Shown here: positions 54,451 through 62,923 of the stretch, one piece after another | Layout: each line of letters starts with the position of its first letter | Numbering within the stretch: the first letter of the stretch is position 1 | Notes under the pieces: generated by a model | Seen by the model: the letters and a program-made list of their open reading frames with translations, nothing else | Told to the model about the DNA's origin: nothing | Database searches by the model: none | From: Lachnospiraceae bacterium | GTDB taxonomy: Bacteria; Bacillota; Clostridia; Lachnospirales; Lachnospiraceae | NCBI GenBank assembly: GCA_021203205.1 | Contig: JAJQBQ010000011.1 | Span: 47,683-111,682 of the forward strand | Length of the DNA: 64,000 nucleotides | Direction of reading: 5' to 3' | Made by a program: the position numbers and the translations under genes

Positions 54451-55596
54451 TTATCCTATCGCCCTCTTATAGAGCTTTATCGTTTTCTTCGCCACCTCAT
54501 CCCAACTGTACTTCCTACAGATAAAATCAGCAGCACCATCTTTATATTTCTGAACCGTACCCGGATCATCCATCAGCCCCTGCAGTTTCTTCTGCAGGTC
54601 ACCCACATCCCCCTTCCGAAACACCACAGCCTTATCTTCCACAACCTCTGCGCATTCTTCTATGTCAGAGGTCACACAGCAATTTCCATAGCTCATGGCT
54701 TCAAGAAGGCTTAATGGCATCCCTTCCAGGTCGCTGGGAAGGACGTACACATAAGCATTGCTGTACAGCTCCTCCCGCAATCTTCCTGCAACAAAGCCGG
54801 TGAAAATCACGTTCGCATTTTTACCGGCCATCTCCCGCAGTTCTTTCGCGAACTCATCCGTATCAGACGAACCACCGGCAATCACCAGCTTCTTGTCGGT
54901 TCTTAAACCGCCATACGCTTCTGCCAGATATCTCAGTCCCTTCTCCGGGACAATCCGCCCCAGGAAGAGGATGTAACCGTCCTTTTGTAATCCAAACTTC
55001 TCCGTGATCTCTTTCGCTTCTCTGATCTGCGGCCTGCTCACCCCATTCGGGATGAACACAGTTTTTCTTTTATATGTCTTCCAAAAATAATCCTGCACAC
55101 CCAGACTTAGAACAATCATCTCAGAAGCGTGCTTCACGGCCATCTTTTCGCCGATTTTTATGTAGTGTGAGCCTAACCCCGCGTGCCACTTCTCCCGACG
55201 ATGGTCTATGCCGTGAATCGTTGCTACGATACATCGTTTTTTACAAAATATCGCCGGTATCCACATCCAGAAGCAGGGGCCTTCCGCGTGAAAATGGATG
55301 ACATCGTAGTGGCCAAACGTCGCCTTCACTGTAGCGAAGAACGATGAAGTCATCGCCGCCAACCCTTTGCGCTTGAAGGTCGGTACCGTTTTCAGCTTCA
55401 CTCCCCTGTACTCAGACAGCCCGCCGTTATCACAGCCCGTACGGTTGTAGCAGGTTACCTCGCACCCCATCTCTGCCAGACGAGGTGCAAGCTCCTCCAC
55501 TACGACTTCAATGCCGCCGCGTGAAGAATCCATTGCCGGAACCGTCTTGTGACCCAGCATTACCACCTTTAGAGGTCTGTTTACCTCTTTTTTCAT
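54451..55596 (-). CDS. GT4 family glycosyltransferase, first gene of the polysaccharide run
   Basis: The 381-residue protein starts with a basic end and VVMLGHKTVPAMDSSRGGIEVVVEELA, the donor-site loop of GT-B enzymes in capsule loci. YILFLGRIVPEKGLRYLAEAY and VYVLPSDLEGMPLSLLEAMSYG form the C-domain. It is the first gene in transcription order, after a 127-bp gap downstream of glmS. The gap has a 40-bp tandem repeat just upstream of the ribosome binding site (GGAGG, 12 bases before ATG). Confidence 0.9.
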   Translation of the reverse strand: MKKEVNRPLKVVMLGHKTVPAMDSSRGGIEVVVEELAPRLAEMGCEVTCYNRTGCDNGGLSEYRGVKLKTVPTFKRKGLAAMTSSFFATVKATFGHYDVIHFHAEGPCFWMWIPAIFCKKRCIVATIHGIDHRREKWHAGLGSHYIKIGEKMAVKHASEMIVLSLGVQDYFWKTYKRKTVFIPNGVSRPQIREAKEITEKFGLQKDGYILFLGRIVPEKGLRYLAEAYGGLRTDKKLVIAGGSSDTDEFAKELREMAGKNANVIFTGFVAGRLREELYSNAYVYVLPSDLEGMPLSLLEAMSYGNCCVTSDIEECAEVVEDKAVVFRKGDVGDLQKKLQGLMDDPGTVQKYKDGAADFICRKYSWDEVAKKTIKLYKRAIG

Positions 55597-55611
55597 ATAT
55601 CAAATATCCCT

Positions 55612-55691
55612 CCCTCTAAAGACAACCTATCGTTACAAGTCTATAATCATGCCCTCTAAAGACAACCTACCGTTACAAATCTATAATCATG
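55612..55691. repeat. 40-bp tandem duplication upstream of the polysaccharide genes
   Basis: CCCTCTAAAGACAACCTAYC and the following bases occur at 55612-55651 and again at 55652-55691 with two differences; a third, degenerate start CCCTCTGCGG follows. On the plus strand each unit ends in TATAATCATG. Confidence 0.88.
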
Positions 55692-55723
55692 CCCTCTGCG
55701 GACATCATCACTGTTTTCCACCT

Positions 55724-57868
55724 CTATTCCACCGTCACGCTTTTCGCCAGATTCCGCGGCTTATCCACATCCAGCCCCTTCGCCACGCTGACGTAGTAAC
55801 CGATCAGCTGCAGCGGGATCACGGCCAGCGATGCGAGGAAATGCGCGTCCGCTTTGGGGATATACACCACAAAGTCCGCCAGCTCTTCGATCTCATAGTT
55901 GCCGTAGGTGGTCAGCGCCATCAGGTACGCCCCGCGGCTCTTCACCTCCACCATGTTGCTGACGGTCTTCTCGTACAGCTCCGGCTGCGTGAGGGTGCCG
56001 ATGACCAGGGTGCCGTCTTCGATGAGGCTGATGGTGCCGTGCTTTAATTCACCTGCCGCGTAGGCTTCGCTGTGAATGTAGCTGATTTCCTTCAGCTTCA
56101 GGCTGCCCTCCAGGCTCACCGCATAGTCGATGCCCCGGCCGATGAAGAAGATGTCCTTCTTGTTGGCCTGCTTCGCCGCGAACCACTGCAGGCGCTCCTT
56201 GTCCTCCAGAATTTTCCGGATCTTGTTCGGCAGGGCGGCGAGTTCGTCTATGTATGTTTCGTAATCGCTTTCGCCGATCAGGCCGCGCACGCAGCCCATC
56301 TGCACGGCCAGCGTGTAGCAGGCGATGAGCTGTGTGCTGTAGGCTTTGGTGGTGGCGACCGCGATTTCCGGGCCCGCCAGGGTCAGGAAGACGCTGTCTG
56401 CCTCACGGGCGATGGAGCTTCCCACCACGTTTACGATGGCGAGGGTGCGGATGCCGCGCTCCTTCGCCTCCCGCAACGCTGCCAGGCTGTCCGCCGTCTC
56501 GCCGGACTGGCTGATGATGATGACCAGCGCGTGTTCATCCAAAATCGGGTTCCGGTAGCGGAACTCGGAGGCCAGCTCCACGCGCACCGGGACTCTCGCC
56601 AGGTCCTCAAAAACGTACCGGGCGACCACACCGACGTGGTAGGCGGAGCCGCAGGCTACGATGTGGATCTCGGAGATGGCGCGCATGTCATCATCGGTCA
56701 GGCCGACCGAAGCAAGGTCAATCCGTCTGGATGATTTTTTTTCGGCCTTTCCTGCGGCAGTTCGGTTCTTCGACCCAAATACATTTGCATCAATATTCAC
56801 ATACGAATGCGTTCTTCCCGTCGCTTCCGTATTTTCAATCGTTTCTCCGACAGTTTCATTTATCGTCCCGAACGCATCCGCATCTCCATTCACATGAAGA
56901 GACATTCTTTCCGACGTATCCGTATTTTCAGCTTTTTCTCCGGCAGTATTCTTTTTCGTCCCGAACACATCAGCATTTGCATACAAACGAGTTCTTCCCA
57001 TCGCTTCTGCACTTCCGGTCGTTTCCTCATGATTTTCCCTCAAAACCGAATTCAGCGTGTCCTCCACCGCCTTCGGCTGCTCGTGGATCTCCTTCATCAT
57101 GAAATGCTCGTAGCCGCCCTTTTCCGCAGCTTCCGCGTCCCAGCGGATCTCGGTGAGCTCCTTCTGTATTTCATCCCCGTCCAGGTTGTAGAAGGTGATC
57201 TCACCCTTGCCAAGTCTCGCGATTTCCAGGTTGCCGATGTAGTACACGTGCCTGGTATATTTCAGGATGGCCGGGACATCGGAGGCCAGATAGGACTCGC
57301 CCCCGCTCACACCCAGAATCATGGGGCTGTCTTTCCTCGCCACATAAATTTCATCCGGATAATCCTGAAACATTACTGCCAGCGCATAAGAGCCGCGGAT
57401 GCGCACCATGGAATGATTGATGGCATCCACCGGCGTGTGCTCGTACTTTTTGTAGTAGTAATCAATCAGTTTCACCGCCACCTCGGTGTCCGTGTCGGAG
57501 TAGAACCGGTAGCCTTTTTTCGTGAGCTTATCCCGCAGCTCCTGATAATTCTCGATAATGCCGTTATGTACCGCCACCACATTGCGGTCGTCGGAAAAGT
57601 GCGGGTGCGCGTTCGTCTCGGAGGGCTCGCCGTGGGTCGCCCACCGGGTATGGCCGATGCCGCAGTTTCCGGAAATGGCCATGCCGCCGTCCACCTTCTC
57701 GGCCAGTGTCTTCAGCCGCCCTTTAGCCCGGACGATCTCCACCGGCGACGCGCCGTCGCGCACGGCGAGACCGGCGGAATCGTAGCCGCGGTATTCCAGC
57801 TTCGAGAGCCCGTCCAGCAAAATCGGGCCTGCCGGGTGATTTCCATTAAAACCTGTAATTCCACACAT
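55724..57868 (-). CDS. glmS: Glutamine-fructose-6-phosphate aminotransferase with a repeat insertion
   Basis: GlmS makes glucosamine-6-phosphate from fructose-6-phosphate and glutamine. The N-terminal glutaminase starts MCGITGFNGNHPAG with catalytic C2, and the two SIS domains contain VACGSAYHVGVVARYVFED and SQSGETADSLAALREAK. The final VDKPRNLAKSVTVE is the conserved end. The protein has 714 residues against about 608 in most bacteria. The extra ~100 lie between the two domains (after LNSVLREN, before RRIDLASVGL) as three imperfect copies of a 31-35-residue unit with core N.DA.VFG and T.GE..EN. TAAGGAG is six bases upstream of the ATG. No glmS ribozyme is seen in the short leader. Confidence 0.93.
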   Translation of the reverse strand: MCGITGFNGNHPAGPILLDGLSKLEYRGYDSAGLAVRDGASPVEIVRAKGRLKTLAEKVDGGMAISGNCGIGHTRWATHGEPSETNAHPHFSDDRNVVAVHNGIIENYQELRDKLTKKGYRFYSDTDTEVAVKLIDYYYKKYEHTPVDAINHSMVRIRGSYALAVMFQDYPDEIYVARKDSPMILGVSGGESYLASDVPAILKYTRHVYYIGNLEIARLGKGEITFYNLDGDEIQKELTEIRWDAEAAEKGGYEHFMMKEIHEQPKAVEDTLNSVLRENHEETTGSAEAMGRTRLYANADVFGTKKNTAGEKAENTDTSERMSLHVNGDADAFGTINETVGETIENTEATGRTHSYVNIDANVFGSKNRTAAGKAEKKSSRRIDLASVGLTDDDMRAISEIHIVACGSAYHVGVVARYVFEDLARVPVRVELASEFRYRNPILDEHALVIIISQSGETADSLAALREAKERGIRTLAIVNVVGSSIAREADSVFLTLAGPEIAVATTKAYSTQLIACYTLAVQMGCVRGLIGESDYETYIDELAALPNKIRKILEDKERLQWFAAKQANKKDIFFIGRGIDYAVSLEGSLKLKEISYIHSEAYAAGELKHGTISLIEDGTLVIGTLTQPELYEKTVSNMVEVKSRGAYLMALTTYGNYEIEELADFVVYIPKADAHFLASLAVIPLQLIGYYVSVAKGLDVDKPRNLAKSVTVE
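56760..57040 (-). repeat. Three-unit repeat insertion in glmS
   Basis: Three imperfect units of about 93-105 bp encode segments with the shared pattern RTxxYxNxDxFG and xxxGExxEN. All insertion lengths are multiples of three. Confidence 0.85.
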
Positions 57869-57914
57869 ATTTTTCTCCTTAATCCGGGTAAACCGGAATA
57901 AAATATTTTCCCAT

Positions 57915-57943
57915 CAAAAAAAGACATCCCACAAATGGGTGCC
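57915..57943 (-). terminator. Terminator of nucleotidyltransferase-fold copy B
   Basis: On the minus strand GGGCACCCA pairs with TGGGATGTC across four bases and is followed by eight T. The hairpin sits between the copy B gene and glmS. Confidence 0.8.
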
Positions 57944-57975
57944 CTTTTTCGAATTTCTGCCACAAACCCGCAAAA

Positions 57976-59193
57976 TCATTCCGCGATAAACGGTTTCAGC
58001 TCCTTATACAATTTCTGATCCCGCCCGCCCTGGCGGTATTTTTGAATGAGCCGCAGCCTTGGGCGCTCACCCCTTTTCCTCTGCACACAATACCTTCCCA
58101 GCAGCACAAACGGCGCGACCGGCATCAGGATCCGATGTCTGTCGCATGCCGGCCAGTGCTCCCTGCAGGCATCGCTTAGAACCCGAACGAAGCTGGTCAC
58201 CCGATTTGAGGAATGCGGATCCGCAAACAGCCGCTCGCCGTAGCGGTCTACTTTCTGCCCGAAATTTCCTTCCCGCAAAACCTGCTCTATCACCTTCTCT
58301 GCGGTTTCCCCGTCGTACGCCATCGCCCAGGGCGCCGCCTCCCGCGGCAGATGCAAATAATCTATGCAGACCCTCGTCATAACACCCGCAAATGTGAGCA
58401 AACCAAAATCTTTCAGCAATGGCTCAAGGGTTTTCCACTGGCGCTTTCCATCAGGCCGCTGCGCGTTCAGTTTTTCCTCCACAAAGACCGCCCAGTCACA
58501 GATCTGCCGCAGACCGAGCCCGCTCGTCAGGAAATGTTCCAGTTTATGAAGAAGCAGGACGACCGCCTGCTGGTCATCGGCAAGAACCGGCAGACCGTCT
58601 ATATACTGCCGACGCTCCAACGCATCCTCGAGATAGCGCCGGATTCGCTGTACACACTTCGATTTCTTTCCCAAAAACAGGCCGTTCACTTCCCTGTGGA
58701 CTTCGATTGTATAATCCTCCTTATGAAGCGCCATATGACAATGATGTTCATCCCCAACGACATCCCCGTAGCCCTGTTCCTGCAAAATATGAACGACCTC
58801 CATCTGATGCTCCGGTTTTACCAGAATATCAATGTCCCCCATGGTTCGCAAAGTCGGGTTCGGATAATAAATGGCCGCGGAGCTCCCCTTTAATATGACG
58901 CAGGGAATCTTCGCCCCAGTCAGAAGCTGTAAGATGTGCTGCTGCTCGTTTCGAAGCTGCTCATTATTCAAAAGATGAATCAGCATGTCCTGCTCCCAGT
59001 ACCAGGCCACCGTCTTCGGCAGGAACCTGCGCTCCTCCTCCGTCAGCGCATCCCAGAGCAGGATGGTCAGAGACTGGTTTGAGGCTTCCCGGTACAGGGC
59101 TGCCCAGTCTGTGGCCGCAGGATCAAAATCCGTCGGACTGTCAAACAGAGCCCGGGCAGTCAGCTGTAATAATATTTTTTCGGTATGATTCAT
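57976..59193 (-). CDS. Nucleotidyltransferase-fold protein (NTP_transf_5-like), copy B
   Basis: The 405-residue protein aligns with copy A along its length. IPCVILKGSSAAIYYPNPTLRTMGDIDILV carries the G-x-D-x-D residues, and VVLLLHKLEHFLTSGLGLRQICDWAVF is the conserved helical block. It lacks the HPG repeat of copy A. The ATG at 59193 has GGAG nine bases upstream; the frame is open to 59307. The two copies flank the polysaccharide genes and glmS, which suggests a shared polymer-related role. The reaction is unknown. Confidence 0.83.
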   Translation of the reverse strand: MNHTEKILLQLTARALFDSPTDFDPAATDWAALYREASNQSLTILLWDALTEEERRFLPKTVAWYWEQDMLIHLLNNEQLRNEQQHILQLLTGAKIPCVILKGSSAAIYYPNPTLRTMGDIDILVKPEHQMEVVHILQEQGYGDVVGDEHHCHMALHKEDYTIEVHREVNGLFLGKKSKCVQRIRRYLEDALERRQYIDGLPVLADDQQAVVLLLHKLEHFLTSGLGLRQICDWAVFVEEKLNAQRPDGKRQWKTLEPLLKDFGLLTFAGVMTRVCIDYLHLPREAAPWAMAYDGETAEKVIEQVLREGNFGQKVDRYGERLFADPHSSNRVTSFVRVLSDACREHWPACDRHRILMPVAPFVLLGRYCVQRKRGERPRLRLIQKYRQGGRDQKLYKELKPFIAE

Positions 59194-59472
59194 AATGGGG
59201 TTCTCCATGTAGTCGCTGTTCAAAAAGTCACAGCAACCGCACTGATTTTTCACCTCTCTGCGGTGATTTAAAGACATATCCGTACCGCTTTCAGGAAAAA
59301 ATCGCAATTTAATAGAGGGGTGTTGTTCCCCTCTATCATTCCCAATCCAATATTTTTCACTGTCCGGGTTATCTCTTTGATGTTGCCTTGTTCATTGCCT
59401 TATTTCGGTTCTTTCATGATGATGCATCCAAAATCTAATTCGGATCTTTTTCTCCGTTTTCCAGATACAAAA

Positions 59473-61062
59473 TTATACTTTCTCGATCAGACAACTATGT
59501 CTCTTAGCTTTCGTTCCCTTTGCGTCCTTGTCGTAATTGATTCCAACCAAAAGCAGATTTCCAAAATACTCTTTTAAATCACCTGCATAACGATTCTCAT
59601 GTATTTGCCGGATTGCCGTGTCGGCATCCTTATCATATTTCAGCTCGATAATCATGGCAGGCTTATCTGTATCACTTCCGGGAATAAATGCATAATCTGC
59701 AAATCCTTTGCCGGCGGGTAGCTCTCTGATTATTTTATAATAATTCTTCGCTGTGTAATATGCTATATAGATAGCGCAGGCAAGAGAATTCTCATCGTTA
59801 TAGGTCAACACTGACGAGCACTCTTCATGCACTGCTTCCAATGCCTGTGCTACAGTATCAGCGTCTCCCCGAAGTGTGGCATCCAGAAGCCTTTCGGCAT
59901 TATTGATCGCCTGTTCCACGCGCATATATTTCTTTCCATTTATGCATGCTTCAAAGGCTTCGGTTACTTCCTGATTCGGTATATAAACCTCTTTCTGTTT
60001 TTGATCGTAGGCCAGATATCCCAGATGAATTAATAATGTCAGCACATCATCCTTCGTGTCAAAGCTTGTTATATCATTCTGGAATGTACTCACATTGACT
60101 TTCACCCGCTGTCCGCCGAGCATCAGCACAATTGCATCTTTCAGCCCGTCTTTATTGATCTCAATATATTTTTTGAGGCTTTCGAAAGTCTCCGTCTGTG
60201 TCCAGTAATTTTGTATTTCCTCTTCCTGTACAGCATTCATTACGGAATTAGGACTGTAGACATGCTTCATTCGGCTAAACGAATACCCGTCATACCAGGA
60301 CTGCATTTCATCGAAATCCATTTGATGCTCATCGCAAAGAGCTTTGACCTCGTTTTCCGTAAAGCCAATGTACTCTGCAAGCCTTTTCGGCGTTATCATG
60401 GAATATTCCTTAAAATCCGTCAATGCCGATTCTGTCCCATATTTCTTAATCGGAAGAATGCCTGTCATGTAAGCTGCCGCTATTGTTTTGTCAGTTGCCG
60501 GTCCACCTTTAAAAAGTCCTCGAAGAAACTGAATGTATTCCTTTTGCAATTCTTTATCATTTTTTGCTTCCCTGAATATCGCATCACACTCATCTATAAT
60601 AACAATAAATTTGTTACCTGTCTTGTCGCTAACGGAAAAGAGCGCGTCTGCTAACACAGCCTCCTGTTCTTCAACGCAGGCGGTATATGCTTCTCTAAGC
60701 TCCCTGATCACCTTATTTTGAATGTCACTTACAACACTCTGTATAGATTCAGCTGTTGAAATAAAGCGAGTAATATCAAGGTAAATCACATCATATTTAT
60801 TTAGGTGCTTCTCGAAGGAACCCTTCTTTGATATTTCCAGTCCCTCAAAAAGTGAGCGCGAATCACAGCTCTTGTCATAATAAGCACACAACATCTTCGC
60901 AGCAAACGACTTTCCAAAACGTCGCGGACGGCTGAAGCATGTAAGTTTTCTGGGCGTATTAATCGTACTGTTTACAAATTCAATCAAGCCGGTCTTATCC
61001 ACATAAATTTCATTTAAAATTGTCTGAAATCCATCGTTACCGGGATTCAAATAGATTCCCAT
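59473..61062 (-). CDS. AAA-ATPase-like protein with PD-(D/E)XK domain, copy B
   Basis: The 529-residue protein has the Walker A-like SRPRRFGKSFAAKML near residue 45 and the Walker B-like FIVIIDECDAIF. The C-terminal nuclease domain shows GFADYAFIPGSDTDKPAMIIELKYDKD with D and E-x-K. The end GNLLLVGINYDKDAKGTKAKRHSC is found again in the remnant at 35738-35848, and the middle in the fragment at 18180-18420. The start at 61062 (MGIYLNPGNDGF) is preferred because the preceding 14 residues are not family-like; the ribosome binding site is weak. It is only distantly similar to copy A. Confidence 0.87.
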   Translation of the reverse strand: MGIYLNPGNDGFQTILNEIYVDKTGLIEFVNSTINTPRKLTCFSRPRRFGKSFAAKMLCAYYDKSCDSRSLFEGLEISKKGSFEKHLNKYDVIYLDITRFISTAESIQSVVSDIQNKVIRELREAYTACVEEQEAVLADALFSVSDKTGNKFIVIIDECDAIFREAKNDKELQKEYIQFLRGLFKGGPATDKTIAAAYMTGILPIKKYGTESALTDFKEYSMITPKRLAEYIGFTENEVKALCDEHQMDFDEMQSWYDGYSFSRMKHVYSPNSVMNAVQEEEIQNYWTQTETFESLKKYIEINKDGLKDAIVLMLGGQRVKVNVSTFQNDITSFDTKDDVLTLLIHLGYLAYDQKQKEVYIPNQEVTEAFEACINGKKYMRVEQAINNAERLLDATLRGDADTVAQALEAVHEECSSVLTYNDENSLACAIYIAYYTAKNYYKIIRELPAGKGFADYAFIPGSDTDKPAMIIELKYDKDADTAIRQIHENRYAGDLKEYFGNLLLVGINYDKDAKGTKAKRHSCLIEKV

Positions 61063-61139
61063 AAACCGTAACCTGCTACTCAAAATATGGACAAATATAC
61101 CCATACCGAGATAATTCCTGCTTCAACCTATATGCTTTT

Positions 61140-61290
61140 GATTGTCCGAAAACATATCTACTCACAAGTTCTTGTATAGTCCACAGGCGTAAATTCCCGA
61201 CTAGCCATCGGTACATACTTACAATCGCTTTTCTATGCTATCTTGTAAGTTTTGACATCTCTCAAATTAAGGCTTGCATTGAAATCCCTG
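61140..61290 (-). ncRNA. Possible omega RNA (reRNA) at the tnpB 3' end
   Basis: In IS605/IS607 elements a guide RNA scaffold overlaps the tnpB 3' end. Here the minus strand after the tnpB stop contains CTAGTCGGGAATTTACGCC and a small stem ACAAG/CTTGT. Extent and 3' boundary cannot be fixed without a consensus model. Confidence 0.4.
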
Positions 61291-62150
61291 TCTGCTCTGT
61301 ATCCGCATTCACAGATATAGATTCGGTCTGACAGCTTCAGGTTATGCTTTATACGGCCACATCCATGGCATACTTTGCTTGAAGGATACCATCTGTCTGC
61401 AACCCTGAATTCGATCCCGTTTTCTTTGCACTTTGCTTCCAGCTTCGTCCTGAACTCATAAAACTTCTGTGAAGCGACTGCTTTCGAGAGATGCCTGTTC
61501 CTCATCATTCCCGATACGTTTAAATCTTCAATTGTGATATAAGCCGGTTTGGTTTTCACCAGTTCACTCACGCACTTATTTACGTAATCGGTACGGATAT
61601 TATTTATCCTCTGATGAAGTGTCTGTACCTTTAACTGTTGTTTTTGGATATTCTGCCGGGTAGCTCCTCCTTCCTGCTTTGTGCTGCGCTTTTTATGGCC
61701 CTCGTATTTCCTCGACAGGCTGCGCTGCTCCCGTTTTAACTGTTTCTCTAACTTCCTGACCTTTGCGGTCCTGTTGATATTTTTCTTGTTCATGCCGTTG
61801 CTTGCGATCATGAAATCTTTCACGCCAACATCTACACCGATGCCGGAGTCCGTTAAGGATGGCTTCTCTTTTTCGGGCTCTTCCACGAGCACCGACACAT
61901 AATATCTTCCTGCATGGCATGAAATTGTCCCGCTCTTTATGATATGGGTATCCGGATTCTCTTTCAGGTAAACATTGTTCAGCCATTTGGAAAAATCCAT
62001 GCCGGAGACAAAACGATGCTCCTTTTCGTACATTTCCTTATTATACGCAAGATAAAAGTTGTAGACGAATCTGCAGGTTCCGATCGTCTTATGGATGATC
62101 TGCATCTGCTCCGGCGTCGGATTTATTTCCGTTTTGTAACTCCTTTGCAA
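61233..62150 (-). CDS. tnpB: TnpB (IS607-associated RNA-guided nuclease), internally deleted
   Basis: RuvC-like residues are all visible: D in GIGVDVGVKDFM, E in YITIEDLNVSGMM and D in RADRDFNASLNLRD. The zinc-finger pairs CHGC and CECG are intact. The length of 305 residues is well below the roughly 370-400 of related TnpB. The gap falls after FSKWLNNVYLKENPD, where the next residues THIIKSGTISCHAGRYYV join directly to a segment that normally lies about 70-80 residues further on. The missing part belongs to the N-terminal nucleic-acid-binding domain, so guide or target binding is probably lost. The start overlaps tnpA by 62 bases. Confidence 0.88.
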   Translation of the reverse strand: MQRSYKTEINPTPEQMQIIHKTIGTCRFVYNFYLAYNKEMYEKEHRFVSGMDFSKWLNNVYLKENPDTHIIKSGTISCHAGRYYVSVLVEEPEKEKPSLTDSGIGVDVGVKDFMIASNGMNKKNINRTAKVRKLEKQLKREQRSLSRKYEGHKKRSTKQEGGATRQNIQKQQLKVQTLHQRINNIRTDYVNKCVSELVKTKPAYITIEDLNVSGMMRNRHLSKAVASQKFYEFRTKLEAKCKENGIEFRVADRWYPSSKVCHGCGRIKHNLKLSDRIYICECGYRADRDFNASLNLRDVKTYKIA

Positions 62151-62760
62151 TCTCCTCGTCCTCCCTTATCTGGTTTTTGTATTTTCTTAAACCATATAAT
62201 CTGCAGCTGAACACATGAAGTATCGATATGATATCCTGCACTAATTCCTCATTGGGCGAGAGCGCCTCATTATTCACAATAAGGATATTCGTATGGAATT
62301 TCTGGCAGAATTTTTCAAACCAGTCATACCCGAAACGGATAAACCTGTCCTTGTTTGATATAACGATCGTCTTAACCTTCTGTTCCATTACCATATCCAA
62401 AAGGGCGTTCCATTTTTTACGGTTATAATTCAGGCCGCTCCCATAATCTTCCATACATTGATTTACAATAATTCCCCTTGCATTACAAAACTGTTTTAAA
62501 AACTCGGTCTGATTTTTTAAATCGTCTTTTTGGTTTCTTGTAGACACCCTCGCATAAATAACTGTCTCTCTTGTATCATCTTCATTATTTATTCCCTTGA
62601 ATTGCAGATACTGGTCATAAGTATAATATCTTCTGTCAGTCGGAGTACGATTGGCTTTCAATATCCCTTCCCTGTCCCAGCGCTGTAGTGTTTTGACAGA
62701 AACTCCTACCAATTCAGCAAAATCCTTTGGCTTGTAGTTTGTAATATTCGATGTGTTCAT
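62089..62760 (-). CDS. tnpA: TnpA serine recombinase of IS607 type
   Basis: A MerR-like helix-turn-helix (PKDFAELVGVSVKTLQRWDREG) is followed by the serine recombinase domain with catalytic serine in VIYARVSTRNQKDDLKNQ. The arginine-containing DRFIRFGYDWFEKF segment is conserved. The length of 223 residues is normal. The ATG at 62760 has AGGAGG nine bases upstream. It is the transposase for the element and looks intact. Confidence 0.93.
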   Translation of the reverse strand: MNTSNITNYKPKDFAELVGVSVKTLQRWDREGILKANRTPTDRRYYTYDQYLQFKGINNEDDTRETVIYARVSTRNQKDDLKNQTEFLKQFCNARGIIVNQCMEDYGSGLNYNRKKWNALLDMVMEQKVKTIVISNKDRFIRFGYDWFEKFCQKFHTNILIVNNEALSPNEELVQDIISILHVFSCRLYGLRKYKNQIREDEEIAKELQNGNKSDAGADADHP

Positions 62761-62923
62761 AGTTGTAATCCTCCTAATGAACACATTTTATCACATTTCG
62801 GTATCTCTTTCAATTTTTTTTACTACTTAACTTATCCTCCTGACGATATCTAATAATACTCTATAATCTGACGATTCGGTCATTGGCCTGTAAGTTCAAT
62901 ACCCTTAATTTTTTACCAGAGTT

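Larger units (their letters stand above)
61110..62880 (-). mobile_element. IS607-type insertion sequence with TnpA and internally deleted TnpB
   Basis: The element is defined by overlapping tnpA (serine recombinase) and tnpB genes. IS607 elements have no terminal inverted repeats, so the ends given are approximate: the 3' end was placed after the guide-scaffold-like segment, and the 5' end within the A+T-rich bases after 62785. The flanks are an AAA/PD-(D/E)XK gene and an Rpn copy. Confidence 0.8.

Noticed and set aside
55609..55692. CRISPR array or promoter array
   Set aside because: Only two units in direct contact and no spacer; no cas gene in the window.
57869..57975. glmS ribozyme in the leader of glmS
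   Set aside because: The leader is only about 60-100 bases with a terminator of the upstream gene in it. The conserved glmS ribozyme core is not present on the minus strand.
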